Notes: generated from the letters alone by a model not told the origin. A stretch of 64,000 nucleotides of DNA from Sulfitobacter sp043557345 (GCF_043557345.1 NZ_JBIFFV010000005.1:62001-126000); one strand, 5' to 3'; positions 1 to 9,474 are shown, counted from the first letter of the stretch. Numbers and translations are program-made.

Positions 1-870
1 CTGCAAAACGGCCCCTCCAGCCTGATCCGCGGCGCGCAGCAGTTGATCCAGCATGTCGGCATCTCGAACTTCCGCCTGCCGATCCGCTACCGCAGCCGCG
101 AGGGCGGGGATCTGCGGCTTGAGACTTCGGTCACCGGCACCGTCTCGCTCGATGCGGAAAAGAAGGGCATCAACATGTCCCGCATCATGCGCAGCTTCTA
201 CCGCCATGCCGAAGCCACCTTCAGCTTTGAGGTGATCGAAGCGGCGCTGGATGATTACAAAGCCGATTTGGAGAGCCTGGACGCCCGGATTCAGATGCGC
301 TTTTCCTTTCCGATGAAGATTGGCAGCCTGCGCTCGGGCCTCACGGGTTATCAGTATTACGACATCGCGCTTGAGCTGGTCGAACAGAACGGCGAGCGCA
401 AGAAGATCGTGCATCTCGACTATGTCTATTCCAGCACCTGCCCCTGTTCGCTGGAACTGAGCGAACACGCGCGCCAGACCCGCGGGCAGTTGGCGACGCC
501 GCATTCGCAGCGCTCCGTCGCGCGGATATCGGTCGAGACGCGGGACGAGGGCGATTGCCTGTGGTTCGAAGACCTGATCGAGATTTGCCGCCGCGCCGTG
601 CCGACCGAGACGCAGGTCATGGTCAAACGCGAAGACGAACAGGCCTTCGCCGAGCTGAACGCCGCCAATCCGATCTTTGTCGAGGATGCCGCGCGGCTCT
701 TTTGCGAGCAACTCTTGGCCGATGGCCGGGTGGGCGATTTCCGCATCGTCGCCAGCCATCAGGAAAGCCTGCACAGCCACGATGCGATCAGCGTGCTGAC
801 CCAAGGTGAGACCTTTGCAGCGCAGAGCATCGACCCCAAGCTTTTCAACACGCTCTTTCACGTCGGCTGA
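1..870 (+). CDS. folE2: GTP cyclohydrolase FolE2 (type IB), 5' end cut off by the window
   Basis: Makes 7,8-dihydroneopterin triphosphate from GTP, the first step of folate synthesis, in the cytosol. The reading frame is open from base 1 with no stop, so the start lies outside the window; the 289 codons present are most of a family of about 300-360 residues. The segment around bases 430-520 holds the family's Cys-rich stretch (STCPCS, then an SEHA motif and TPHSQRS), which carries the metal-binding Cys and conserved His. It fits with folB and folP further along the window. Family assignment is firm; whether it is the only GTP cyclohydrolase in the cell cannot be told from here. Confidence 0.93.
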   Translation: MQNGPSSLIRGAQQLIQHVGISNFRLPIRYRSREGGDLRLETSVTGTVSLDAEKKGINMSRIMRSFYRHAEATFSFEVIEAALDDYKADLESLDARIQMRFSFPMKIGSLRSGLTGYQYYDIALELVEQNGERKKIVHLDYVYSSTCPCSLELSEHARQTRGQLATPHSQRSVARISVETRDEGDCLWFEDLIEICRRAVPTETQVMVKREDEQAFAELNAANPIFVEDAARLFCEQLLADGRVGDFRIVASHQESLHSHDAISVLTQGETFAAQSIDPKLFNTLFHVG

Positions 871-1086
871 TCCGGCACGGGCCCGACAATCGCGCGTAGG
901 TTGTCCGCGTCTCGCGCTGCGCCCCTTTGGGGGGCATTCCGCCTGTCTTAGCGCAGAAATGGCGAATGTTCCCCTGCCAGCCCTGCAAAGCCCGACCAGC
1001 GGCTATGCGAAAACGTCGGTTCTGCTGCGGCGCAGCATTGCCTATCTAGCGGTCATCGAAATACTGGAAATTGCAAAGGCAATCAG

Positions 1087-1335
1087 ATGACCTACCAGAG
1101 CACTGCTCACCCCGCCCACTCCGTCTCTCCCCTCGAAGGGCTGCGGCGCGCCGGCGCCGGTCTGCGCCGCTTTTTCGCGGGGATCGGCCATGGCATCATG
1201 ATGGGCTCCACCGCCCAACGCCGTTTTGAGCAGGTCCAAGCCCTGCAAGCGAAAAGCGACGAAGAACTGGCCGCCATGGGCATCAAGCGTGACGACATCG
1301 TTCACCACGTTTTCAAAGACCTCTACTACATCTAA
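1087..1335 (+). CDS. DUF1127-type small basic protein
   Basis: An 82-residue protein. The C-terminal half, about residues 42-75, resembles the DUF1127 pattern: a QALQAKSDEELAAMGI helix-turn-helix-like pair with the family's LxxxGI turn. The N-terminal part has two Arg/Gly-rich stretches and no signal peptide. DUF1127 proteins are short, basic and abundant in alphaproteobacteria; several have been shown to bind RNA. The gene stands alone, 216 bases after folE2, and a GC-rich hairpin follows it. Unlike the DUF1127 gene at 36375-36587, no CCTCCTCCC hairpins surround it. Function unknown. Confidence 0.75.
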   Translation: MTYQSTAHPAHSVSPLEGLRRAGAGLRRFFAGIGHGIMMGSTAQRRFEQVQALQAKSDEELAAMGIKRDDIVHHVFKDLYYI

Positions 1336-1343
1336 GACGACAC

Positions 1344-1371
1344 GGACCGGGGCCAAATCACGCCCCGGTCC
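1344..1371 (+). terminator. GC-rich hairpin after the DUF1127 gene
   Basis: Perfect 10-bp inverted repeat (GGACCGGGGC / GCCCCGGTCC) around an 8-base loop, starting 8 bases after the stop codon. No T-run follows, so it may be a weak terminator or a 3'-end stabiliser. Confidence 0.4.
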
Positions 1372-1416
1372 CGTCTCGGCTTGACAGCGACGAGCGGCCA
1401 AGCCAACGCTGCGCGC

Positions 1417-2865
1417 ATGTTGGATATACGACCTGTCGGATATGTCGTGGGCCTTTTGGTGGCCGTGCTTGGCCTTGCCATGATCATTCCGATCTTGGTC
1501 GATCTGGCCGAGGGCCGGGGCCATTGGTGGGTTTTCGTCGAAAGCGCCTTGATCACGACGCTGGGTGGCGGGATGATCGCCCTCGCTAGCGCCAATGGGG
1601 TCCGTGAAGGGCTCACCATTCAACAGACATTCATGCTGACCACCAGCGTCTGGTTGATGCTGCCGCTCTTCGGGGCGCTGCCTTTCGTGCTGGGCGCGAC
1701 CGAGGCCAGCGTGACCGACGCGATGTTCGAGGCGATGTCGGGGCTGACGACGACCGGGGCCACGGTGCTGACCGGGTTGGAAGACCTGCCCAAAGGGCTG
1801 CTGATCTGGCGCGGGATCCTGCAATGGCTGGGCGGCATCGGTATCGTTGTCGTCGCCATGGTCTTCCTGCCTGAGTTGCGGGTCGGTGGTATGCAGATCT
1901 TCAAATCCGAATCCTTTGACACCTTTGGGAAAATTTTGCCCCGCGCAGGGCAGATCGCGACGCAGATCTCGGTGATCTACCTGTGGCTCACGCTGGCCTG
2001 CATGCTGAGCTATCTGGCCCTTGGGATGACCACCTTTGACGCGACGGTTCATGCGCTGACCACGGTCTCCACGGGTGGTTTTTCCAATTACGACGCCTCA
2101 TTCAGCACCTTTTCCGGCGCTGCCGAATATGTTGCCGTGATTTTCATGATCCTCGCCGCGCTGCCCTTCGTGCGCTATGTGCAGCTGATCAACGGCAACC
2201 CCGTGGCCCTGCACCGCGACCCGCAGGTGCGCGGCTTTTTCATGACGATGACTTTTCTGGTGGTGATCGTCTTTTTCGTTCTGCGCAGCGCCACGACCTA
2301 TGATTCCGAGCGGGTTGTGCGCGAAGCATTGTTCAACATCACCTCGATCATCTCGGGCACCGGCTATGCTTCGGCGGACTATATGCAATGGGGCAGCTTT
2401 GCGGTGGCGCTGTTCTTTTTCATCGGTCTGATCGGCGGCTGCGCGGGCTCGACGACCTGTTCGATCAAGATCTTCCGCTATCAACTGCTTTTTGCGTCGA
2501 TCCGCGCGCAACTCCGGCGGATCCGCTCGCCCCATGGCGTGTTTACCCCACGCTACGATGGCCGCCCGGTGGGGGCGGACGTGCTAAGCTCGGTGATGGC
2601 CTTCTTCATGTTCTTCGTCGTATCGCTCGGCCTGATCTCGGTCGCGTTGAGCCTGACGGGATTGGACTTCGTCACCTCCGTTTCAGGGGCGGCGGCGGCG
2701 CTGGCGAACATCGGTCCGGGGTTAGGAGAGATCATCGGCCCCGCCGGGAATTTCAGCAGCCTCAATGACACGGCGAAATGGATTTTGATCATCGCCATGT
2801 GGATCGGGCGGCTGGAGCTAATGGCGGTCTACGTCATGTTCACCGCCAAGTTCTGGCGCGCCTGA
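1417..2865 (+). CDS. trkH: TrkH family potassium uptake protein
   Basis: Inner-membrane K+ translocating subunit that works with the NAD-binding TrkA protein. The 482-residue protein has about ten hydrophobic segments and the repeated pore-loop pattern of the Trk/Ktr/HKT family, for example SGLTTTGATVL near residue 113, TTVSTGGFSN near 215, SGTGYAS near 312 and ANIGPGLGE near 430, each with the selectivity Gly. The frame is open upstream to a TTG at 1381, but ATG 1417 is preferred because the TrkH-like sequence begins there. No trkA is adjacent. A strong hairpin terminator follows directly. Confidence 0.93.
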   Translation: MLDIRPVGYVVGLLVAVLGLAMIIPILVDLAEGRGHWWVFVESALITTLGGGMIALASANGVREGLTIQQTFMLTTSVWLMLPLFGALPFVLGATEASVTDAMFEAMSGLTTTGATVLTGLEDLPKGLLIWRGILQWLGGIGIVVVAMVFLPELRVGGMQIFKSESFDTFGKILPRAGQIATQISVIYLWLTLACMLSYLALGMTTFDATVHALTTVSTGGFSNYDASFSTFSGAAEYVAVIFMILAALPFVRYVQLINGNPVALHRDPQVRGFFMTMTFLVVIVFFVLRSATTYDSERVVREALFNITSIISGTGYASADYMQWGSFAVALFFFIGLIGGCAGSTTCSIKIFRYQLLFASIRAQLRRIRSPHGVFTPRYDGRPVGADVLSSVMAFFMFFVVSLGLISVALSLTGLDFVTSVSGAAAALANIGPGLGEIIGPAGNFSSLNDTAKWILIIAMWIGRLELMAVYVMFTAKFWRA

Positions 2866-2871
2866 AACGTG

Positions 2872-2900
2872 AAAGGGCGGCGCCGATGGCACCGCCCTTT
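2872..2900. terminator. Bidirectional Rho-independent terminator
   Basis: AAAGGGCGGCGCC and GGCACCGCCCTTT form a 13-bp stem with one mismatch and a 3-base loop, 6 bases after the trkH stop. The stem is A/T-flanked on both sides and lies between two converging genes, so it probably stops both transcripts. Confidence 0.8.
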
Positions 2901-2931
2901 GTCCTTGTCGCTTGGGGCTGAGCCCGCAGCG

Positions 2932-4782
2932 TTATTCCCAACAGCTGACCAAGACGGTCATGCCCTGCGCGCGCAGGGTGAGGTCGCGCGGCGCGATCGG
3001 GCCTGTGGCCCCTTGCGCCTGTGTGCTGCCCAGACCTGCGTCTTGCGCGGCCTTGAGGATCACATCGCCATCAAGGGCAAAGCTTACGTCTTCGGGGAGT
3101 TTGCGGTCGGCATCGCTTTGGGGAAGCAGCATGCCCACGACATGGCCATTCTCGTCGAACACCGGCCCTCCGGCATCACCCGGCTGGGCCTTGACCGACA
3201 GGCGCTTGAGGGTCTCATCCCCGTCCAGCCCCTTGAGGTCCGACAGGGCGCCAAAGGTCAGGGTCGCGGCGCTCAGCACCCCTTCGTAGGAGTAGCCCGC
3301 GACGGAGATTTCCGATTTCAGGCGCGGGGCTTCGGTGCTGAACTCGGCCACGGCCAGCGGGGCGAGGCGGCTCTCGGGTTTGAGCAGGGCAAGGCCGCGC
3401 GCCTCATCGGTGGCGACCACCGTGGCATCGGTATCGGCGTCCAGCGTCACCCGCCCGCAGGAGGCCACGACTTCGCTGGTTGTGACGACCGCGCCATTGC
3501 CATCAATGAAAAAGCCGCTGCGGGCGATCTTGGGTTGGCGGATTTGCAGACCGGCAACCAGATCGATCGCCTGCGTATCGTTGTTGCCAGCGGCGGCGTC
3601 GAGCACGCCGGGCAGGCGCGTGAGGCTTTTCGACATCTCGGCCACCACGCGGCGGCGGCGGTCTTCGTCCCCGGCGGGCCAGATCAGGGTGAAGCCCTTG
3701 ATCCGACCATTCTCAAGCGAGACCTGAGTCTGGCTGATGATGCTGCCGTTCTCGCCGATCAGTTCAAAGGAATTGCGCTTGCGTTCGCGCGGGCCATCCA
3801 AGGGGACGATCTCAAGCGTTTGCATGATGTCGTAGAGGCCGTAGAGCGTATCTTGATTGCCCGGCTGGCTGATCAACAACACCCGCGCGCCGATGTTGCC
3901 ACTGCTGTCGTAATGGGCAAAGGGCGGCTCGTAGCGGGCGAAGTTGACTTCGGCGGTGGGCATCATGATCTCGATCCCGGCCTTCTCGTCGCGCACCAGT
4001 TGCAGGCCCAGCCCGTCGAGCACGGCATTATACTGCGCCATCAGCGCGGCGCGCTGGCGGGTGGTCAGCACGCCGGTCGGCTCATAGCTGTTGGCCCCTT
4101 GCCACGCGCGCATGGAGGCACGGGTGCCCCGGCCAAAGGCACCGTCAATCGCGGCATCGTAAAAGCCCGCCCATTGCAGGGCGATTTGTAAATCCTTGCG
4201 CTCCTGCGCCGAAAGGGCGCGTTCCGAACGGCGCGCTTCTGCCGGGGTCTCATCCGGTTCGGGCGGGGTGGGGGCCGGGGCGCTCTCGGCCTCTGCGGCT
4301 TCGGTTTCACCCTCCGTCCCTGCGGGATCAAGCGGGGTTGTCGTGACATCGGGGGTAGTGCTGGCTGCGGCGGCTTCCTCTGGCGCATTGCCATCTACGC
4401 CCACGGGCGCGTCGATCACGCCGGTCTCCAGAACGTTGTCGCCGACGGGCCAGAATTGCTGCTGGAAACGGCTGGATTGCTGGATGAAGCTGTCGCGCGG
4501 CACCAGACCGTCGCGCACATAGCTGCGCAGCACCAGTTCCGCGTCTTCGCGCCGGTAGGGGCCCACGGCGATGCCGTACCAGCCGCCGCCCAAGGCAAAG
4601 CCATTCACGTCATCCAACAGGGTCTCATAGGCGCGGGCCCGGTCCGTGGCCTCGGCCAAGGAAGGCTGCGCTTCGATCTGAACCCAAACGACATCCTCTG
4701 CCGATTGCGCCCGCGCAAGGCCAGCCCAGATCAGGCTCAGGGCCAAGAAGATCGCCACGGGGGCAGGTAGAATTCGCTTCAT
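2932..4782 (-). CDS. Secreted SPOR-like / peptidoglycan-binding protein with an inactive trypsin-like domain
   Basis: A 616-residue exported protein. Residues 1-27 form a signal peptide ending ARA-QS. A SPOR-like domain spans about 33-115, an acidic Pro/Thr-rich linker about 125-190, and a PG_binding_1 repeat about 195-255 (AIDGAFGRGTRASMRAWQ). A chymotrypsin-like fold follows at about 425-590. All three catalytic residues appear replaced: the His site reads TTSEVV (Glu), the Asp site EARGLALLK (Gly), and the Ser site QPGDAGGP (Ala instead of GNSGGP). It is therefore probably a periplasmic binding or scaffold protein acting at peptidoglycan rather than a protease. ATG 4782 is preferred over GTG 4788. 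Convergent with trkH, divergent from glyQ. Confidence 0.8.
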   Translation of the reverse strand: MKRILPAPVAIFLALSLIWAGLARAQSAEDVVWVQIEAQPSLAEATDRARAYETLLDDVNGFALGGGWYGIAVGPYRREDAELVLRSYVRDGLVPRDSFIQQSSRFQQQFWPVGDNVLETGVIDAPVGVDGNAPEEAAAASTTPDVTTTPLDPAGTEGETEAAEAESAPAPTPPEPDETPAEARRSERALSAQERKDLQIALQWAGFYDAAIDGAFGRGTRASMRAWQGANSYEPTGVLTTRQRAALMAQYNAVLDGLGLQLVRDEKAGIEIMMPTAEVNFARYEPPFAHYDSSGNIGARVLLISQPGNQDTLYGLYDIMQTLEIVPLDGPRERKRNSFELIGENGSIISQTQVSLENGRIKGFTLIWPAGDEDRRRRVVAEMSKSLTRLPGVLDAAAGNNDTQAIDLVAGLQIRQPKIARSGFFIDGNGAVVTTSEVVASCGRVTLDADTDATVVATDEARGLALLKPESRLAPLAVAEFSTEAPRLKSEISVAGYSYEGVLSAATLTFGALSDLKGLDGDETLKRLSVKAQPGDAGGPVFDENGHVVGMLLPQSDADRKLPEDVSFALDGDVILKAAQDAGLGSTQAQGATGPIAPRDLTLRAQGMTVLVSCWE

Positions 4783-4937
4783 CGTCACTCAACTCTCGCA
4801 AAACCAAATCCGAGCCAGACTACGCCGGAAAGCGGCGCGAATGCCATGCAAAAGGGGGCGAAATTCTGATAAAGCTGTGATTGACCCCCATGGTTTGCAG
4901 ACGTAGGAAAGGCGCGCATCATTAAGGGGCAATCACC

Positions 4938-5885
4938 ATGTCTGACGCAGCGCAGAAACCACGCTCTTTCCAAGAGATCATCCTTGCTTTGCAAAGCTAT
5001 TGGGCGCGGCAGGGCTGCGCGGTGCTGCAACCCTACGACATGGAAGTGGGCGCGGGCACCTTCCACCCGGCCACCACGCTGCGCAGCTTGGGCACCCAGC
5101 CTTGGGCCGCGGCCTATGTCCAGCCCTCGCGCCGCCCCACGGATGGGCGCTACGGCGAGAACCCGAACCGTTTGCAGCATTATTACCAGTATCAAGTGCT
5201 GATCAAACCAAGCCCCCCCAATCTGCAAGACCTCTACCTCGGCTCGCTCGAAGCCATCGGCATCGACATGGCGCTGCATGACATCCGCTTTGTCGAGGAC
5301 GATTGGGAAAGCCCGACGCTCGGCGCTTGGGGACTTGGTTGGGAGGTCTGGTGTGACGGCATGGAAGTCTCGCAGTTCACCTATTTCCAGCAGGTCGGCG
5401 GCCATGACTGTCACCCTGTCTCGGGCGAGTTGACCTACGGGCTGGAGCGGCTGGCGATGTATGTGCTGGGCGTCGATCACGTCATGGACATGCCATTCAA
5501 CAGCCCCGACGCGCCGATCCCGCTGACCTATGGCGATGTGTTCAAACAGACCGAAGAGGAATTCGCGCGCTGGAACTTCGACACGGCCAATACCGAGGTG
5601 CTGCTTGATCAGTTCAACGAGGCCGAGGCCCATTGCAAATTCATCCTCGAACAGCCCGCCGAAGACCCCAAGACCGGCAAGCGCATCGTCATGGCGCATC
5701 CGGCCTACGACCAATGCATCAAGGCCAGCCATATCTTTAACCTGCTCGACGCGCGTGGCGTGATCTCGGTCACCGAGCGGCAGGCTTACATCGGGCGGGT
5801 GCGCAGCTTGGCCAAACAATGCGCGGATGCCTTCGTGCAGACCCGCGCCGGCGGCTGGACGCCCGAGGCGGACAGCGCGACATGA
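4938..5885 (+). CDS. glyQ: Glycyl-tRNA synthetase alpha subunit
   Basis: Catalytic subunit of the bacterial alpha2beta2 glycyl-tRNA synthetase, which activates glycine and charges tRNA-Gly. At 315 residues it has the normal length. It begins with the family's SFQEIILALQSYWARQGC and contains QPYDMEVGAGTFHPAT, the class II motif 2 region, and the conserved GLERLAMYVLGVDHV. A 4-base overlap links it to the next small gene, and glyS follows two genes later, so the two synthetase subunits are probably co-transcribed. Confidence 0.98.
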   Translation: MSDAAQKPRSFQEIILALQSYWARQGCAVLQPYDMEVGAGTFHPATTLRSLGTQPWAAAYVQPSRRPTDGRYGENPNRLQHYYQYQVLIKPSPPNLQDLYLGSLEAIGIDMALHDIRFVEDDWESPTLGAWGLGWEVWCDGMEVSQFTYFQQVGGHDCHPVSGELTYGLERLAMYVLGVDHVMDMPFNSPDAPIPLTYGDVFKQTEEEFARWNFDTANTEVLLDQFNEAEAHCKFILEQPAEDPKTGKRIVMAHPAYDQCIKASHIFNLLDARGVISVTERQAYIGRVRSLAKQCADAFVQTRAGGWTPEADSAT

Positions 5886-6397
5886 GCGGAAAGATTGTTG
5901 GCATCGTGATCCTCGTCTCCGCAGTGATCGCCGGTGCGGCGCTTTATTACCTTCAGATCTACGGCTTTTACCACGATGTGCCCGAGGCCAAGGTTGAACT
6001 CGTCTCTCTGACGACGCAGGAGCCGGAGGAGATCGCGGCGGCGAAGCTACAGGCCATCGACGCCGACAGTTCCCCGATCCGATTCCGCGCCTGTTTCGAG
6101 CATGACATCAGCCTTGCCATGGCGACCGAGACCTATGAGATGACCGATCATACCGATCCGCGCAACGCGCCGGGCTGGTTCGATTGTTTCGACGCCCCCG
6201 CCATCGGGGCCGAGATCGCGGCGGGCAGCGCGCTGACCTTCCTCGGCGGCAAGAACGTGCACTACGGCGTCGACCGGATCGTGGCGCTGACCGACGACGG
6301 GCGCGGCTATATCTGGCATGAGCTGAATGACTGCGGTGAGAAGTCCTATGACGGCACCGTGGTGGGTGAAGCCTGCCCCGAACGCCCCGCCGACTGA
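5882..6397 (+). CDS. DUF6446-type membrane-anchored protein between glyQ and glyS
   Basis: 171 residues with one N-terminal transmembrane helix (about residues 5-24, IVGIVILVSAVIAGAALYYL) and a soluble domain probably in the periplasm. It contains Cys pairs (RACFEHD, WFDCFDAP, LNDCGEK, EACPE) that could form disulfides. The start ATG overlaps the glyQ stop by 4 bases, so it is translationally coupled. A protein of this type sits at the same place in many Rhodobacterales genomes. No function is known; placement with the synthetase genes may only reflect operon conservation. The family name comes from memory of the sequence pattern. Confidence 0.8.
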   Translation: MSGKIVGIVILVSAVIAGAALYYLQIYGFYHDVPEAKVELVSLTTQEPEEIAAAKLQAIDADSSPIRFRACFEHDISLAMATETYEMTDHTDPRNAPGWFDCFDAPAIGAEIAAGSALTFLGGKNVHYGVDRIVALTDDGRGYIWHELNDCGEKSYDGTVVGEACPERPAD

Positions 6398-6426
6398 TCT
6401 TATCGCCGCCCGCGGCCCCTTTCGGC

Positions 6427-6452
6427 GGAACTTTTTGGCGCTGCTGAACGCT
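6427..6452 (+). promoter_or_regulatory. Candidate ECF/stress-type promoter (GGAAC-N17-CGCT)
   Basis: GGAAC at 6427-6431, 17 bases, then CGCT at 6449-6452. This resembles the GGAAC-N16/17-CGTT promoters of alphaproteobacterial ECF sigma factors, with one mismatch in the second half. It lies exactly 52 bases ahead of the DUF1206 start; the same GGAACYTTTTGGC string lies exactly 52 bases ahead of the wall-hydrolase gene at 12216. Which sigma factor uses it is unknown. Confidence 0.35.
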
Positions 6453-6478
6453 TGTCCCCACATAGATCGGGGGCGAAA

Positions 6479-7294
6479 ATGTCAGAGAAAACACATGAGG
6501 GGCTGAAATGGGTGATGCGCGCGGGCTATGGCGCGCGCGGGGTGATCTATACGATCGTCGGCGCGCTGGCGCTTTTGGCCGCGCTCAAAAGCACCCAAGC
6601 CTCGGGGACGAAAGACGCCCTCGCGGCGCTGCGGGATGAGCCCTATGGCATCCCCGCGCTATTTGCCATCGGCATCGGGCTGCTTGCCTATCTGGTCTGG
6701 CGTGTGGCCGCGGGCGTGAAAGATGTCGAAGACCACGGCACCGACGCCAAGGGGCTGATCGCGCGGCTGGGGCAGGTCACGACCGGGCTGATCCACGGCG
6801 GTATCGGCGTTTCGGTTCTCGCTCTGGCGATGAGCGGCAAGAACTCCGGCGGCAATTCCGCGCAAGACTGGACGCAAAAGCTGATGGCCATGCCTGCCGG
6901 GCGCTATATCGTGGCTGCCGGCGCGCTGATCCTTTTGGGCGCGGGGATTTACTACGCCTACAAAGGGCTGAGTGGGAAGTATAAGGGCCATCTGGCGCGC
7001 ACCCATTTCACCGAAAGCATCGACCCCATCGTAAAAATTGGCCTTGTCGTCTATGGCGGCATTCTCGCGCTGGTCGCCTTTTCGCTGGGCTATGCGGCGT
7101 TGACCGCCAATCCCGAACAGGCGGGCGGTCTAGGCGAGGCGCTGCAAGACCTGCGCGGCATGGCCTTTGGGCGCTTCCTTCTGGGCGGGGCCGGGCTGGG
7201 GTTGATCGGCTTCGCGGTCTATAACTTCGTCGAAGCGGGCTATCGCGTGGTGCCGAAATTCTCTGACCCCGATATCCGCACCTTGTTGGATTAA
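6479..7294 (+). CDS. DUF1206 family membrane protein
   Basis: A 271-residue integral membrane protein with six predicted helices arranged as three similar two-helix units. Each unit starts with a GYGARGVIYTIVGALAL-like or GLIHGGIGVSVLALA-like segment, which is the DUF1206 repeat. The start at 6479 is chosen over 6452 because GGGGGCGAAA sits just ahead of it and the family begins shortly before the first helix. It lies between the glyQ-linked small gene and glyS but has its own candidate stress promoter. Role unknown. Confidence 0.88.
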   Translation: MSEKTHEGLKWVMRAGYGARGVIYTIVGALALLAALKSTQASGTKDALAALRDEPYGIPALFAIGIGLLAYLVWRVAAGVKDVEDHGTDAKGLIARLGQVTTGLIHGGIGVSVLALAMSGKNSGGNSAQDWTQKLMAMPAGRYIVAAGALILLGAGIYYAYKGLSGKYKGHLARTHFTESIDPIVKIGLVVYGGILALVAFSLGYAALTANPEQAGGLGEALQDLRGMAFGRFLLGGAGLGLIGFAVYNFVEAGYRVVPKFSDPDIRTLLD

Positions 7295-7386
7295 ACGCGG
7301 GGCGGGGGGCTAGACCCTCCGCCTAGCACTCGTTATCCAAGCCCCCGATGAGACGCCGCCGTCGCGGCAAGAATTGGGGGCCGCCC

Positions 7387-9474
7387 GTGCCAGATCTGCT
7401 GATTGAACTGTTTTCCGAAGAAATTCCTGCGCGGATGCAGAAACGCGCGGGCGAAGACCTGCAAAAGCTGGTGACCAATGGTTTGGTCGAGGCCGGTCTG
7501 ACCTATGGCTCCGCCGCCGTCTTCACCACCCCGCGCCGGTTGACGCTGGCGCTTGGCGACATGCTCGCCGCCAGCCCCCGGCAGGTCGAGGAGCGAAAAG
7601 GCCCGAAGGCCGATGCACCAGAAAAGGCGATCGAAGGTTTCCTGCGCGGCGCAGGCCTGACCCGCGACCAGCTTGAGGAGCGCGACACGCCCAAGGGCAA
7701 GATCCTCTTTGCCAAGATCGAAAAGCCGGGCCGTCCCGCGGCCGAGATCGTGGCCGAGGTGCTGGAACAGACCATTCGCAACTTCCCCTGGCCCAAGTCG
7801 ATGCGGTGGGGCAGCGGCAGCCTGAAATGGGTCCGCCCGCTGCATTCCATCCTCTGCGTCATCAGCGACGAGGCCGGGGCCGAGGTCGTGCCGCTGACCA
7901 TCGACGGGATCACCGCCGGAAATACCACGCGCGGCCATCGGTTCCTCGCGCCCGATGAGATCGAAGTCTCGGGGTTTGAGGATTATCAAGACAAGCTCGC
8001 CCGCGCCTTTGTCGTGCTCGACCCCGCCGCGCGCGCCGATACGATCTGGCATGACGCCACCAACCTCGCCTTTGCCGCCGGTCTCGAAGTGGTCGAGGAC
8101 GCGGGGCTGCTGGCCGAGGTCGCGGGTCTTGTGGAATATCCCGTGGTCCTGATGGGTCGGATCGGCGAGGATTTTCTCGGCCTGCCGCCCGAGGTGCTGC
8201 AGACCTCGATGAAGGAGCACCAGAAATTCTTCTCGGTCCGCAACCCAAAGTCGGGGCAGATCGAGCGCTTCATCACCGTCGCCAACCGCACCACCGCCGA
8301 TGAGGGTGCGACGATCCTTGCGGGCAACGAAAAAGTGCTCGGCGCGCGGCTGTCGGATGCGAAATTCTTCTGGGACAACGACCTGCGCAGCGTCACCACC
8401 GGCGCAGGGATGGAAACATGGGTCAAGGCGTTGGAGAACGTCACTTTCCACAACAAGCTGGGCACGCAAGCCGAGTTGATCGACCGCATGGCAACCCTCT
8501 CGCGCGAGTTGGCGCCGCTGGTCGGTGCCGATGCCGATGAAGCCGAGAAGGCCGCCCGCGTCGCCAAGGCCGACCTCAGTTCCGAGATGGTTTATGAATT
8601 CCCCGAGTTGCAGGGCCTGATGGGCAGCTATTACGCGCGCCGCGCGGGGATGTCGGACGCGGTGGCGGATGCGGCCAAGGACCACTACGCGCCGCTCGGG
8701 CCGTCCGATGATGTGCCGACGGCGCCGGTCTCCATCGCCGTGGCACTGGCCGAGAAGATCGACAAGTTGACCGGGTTCTGGGCGATTGATGAGAAGCCGA
8801 CCGGGAGCAAGGATCCTTTCGCGCTGCGCCGCGCGGCCTTGGGCGTGATCCGGATTTTGGTGGAGAATGATGTGTCTCTATCGCTAAACGACGTGCTGGC
8901 GCAAAGCGCCGAGATCGTCGGCAAGCGCGACGCGGGTCGGGCCGATACCGCGGACATTTTGGGCTTCATCCACGACCGCCTCAAAGTCTACCTCCGCGAC
9001 CAAGGCATCCGTCACGACGTCATCGACGCCTGTATCGCCATGGACGGCAGCGACGACCTCACCCTGCTGGTCAAACGCGCCCGCGCCCTGTCGGAGACGC
9101 TCAAAACCGACGATGGCGAGAACCTGATCCAAGGCTTCAAACGCGCCAACAACATCCTTAGCCAAGCCGAAGAGGCCGATGGCGTGGAATACTCCTTTGG
9201 CGCCGATCCGAAGTTTGCGGAAACCGAAGCCGAGAAAGACCTCTTCGCCGCGCTCGACAAGGCCGAGGCCAAGATCACCCCGGCGATGGCCGCGCAGGAT
9301 TTCTCGACCGCGATGGCGGCGATGGCTGAATTGCGCGGGCCGATTGATGCGTTTTTCGAGGCGGTGCAGGTCAATGCCGAGAACCCCACGGTGCGGCGCA
9401 ACCGGCTTAATCTGCTGAGCCGCATCCGCACGATCTGTAGCGCCGTGGCGGATTTGACCAAACTGGACGGCTGA
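7387..9474 (+). CDS. glyS: Glycyl-tRNA synthetase beta subunit
   Basis: The tRNA-binding subunit that pairs with GlyQ. 695 residues, normal for the family. It starts PDLLIELFSEEIPARMQ and contains the conserved FPWPKSMRWGSGSLKWVRPL near residue 133, LQTSMKEHQKFFSV near 275, an HD-domain-like region and a C-terminal anticodon-binding DALR-like part. GTG 7387 is chosen over the ATG at 7348 because a GGGGG ribosome-binding site lies 6 bases upstream and the family begins with this sequence. Confidence 0.97.
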   Translation: MPDLLIELFSEEIPARMQKRAGEDLQKLVTNGLVEAGLTYGSAAVFTTPRRLTLALGDMLAASPRQVEERKGPKADAPEKAIEGFLRGAGLTRDQLEERDTPKGKILFAKIEKPGRPAAEIVAEVLEQTIRNFPWPKSMRWGSGSLKWVRPLHSILCVISDEAGAEVVPLTIDGITAGNTTRGHRFLAPDEIEVSGFEDYQDKLARAFVVLDPAARADTIWHDATNLAFAAGLEVVEDAGLLAEVAGLVEYPVVLMGRIGEDFLGLPPEVLQTSMKEHQKFFSVRNPKSGQIERFITVANRTTADEGATILAGNEKVLGARLSDAKFFWDNDLRSVTTGAGMETWVKALENVTFHNKLGTQAELIDRMATLSRELAPLVGADADEAEKAARVAKADLSSEMVYEFPELQGLMGSYYARRAGMSDAVADAAKDHYAPLGPSDDVPTAPVSIAVALAEKIDKLTGFWAIDEKPTGSKDPFALRRAALGVIRILVENDVSLSLNDVLAQSAEIVGKRDAGRADTADILGFIHDRLKVYLRDQGIRHDVIDACIAMDGSDDLTLLVKRARALSETLKTDDGENLIQGFKRANNILSQAEEADGVEYSFGADPKFAETEAEKDLFAALDKAEAKITPAMAAQDFSTAMAAMAELRGPIDAFFEAVQVNAENPTVRRNRLNLLSRIRTICSAVADLTKLDG

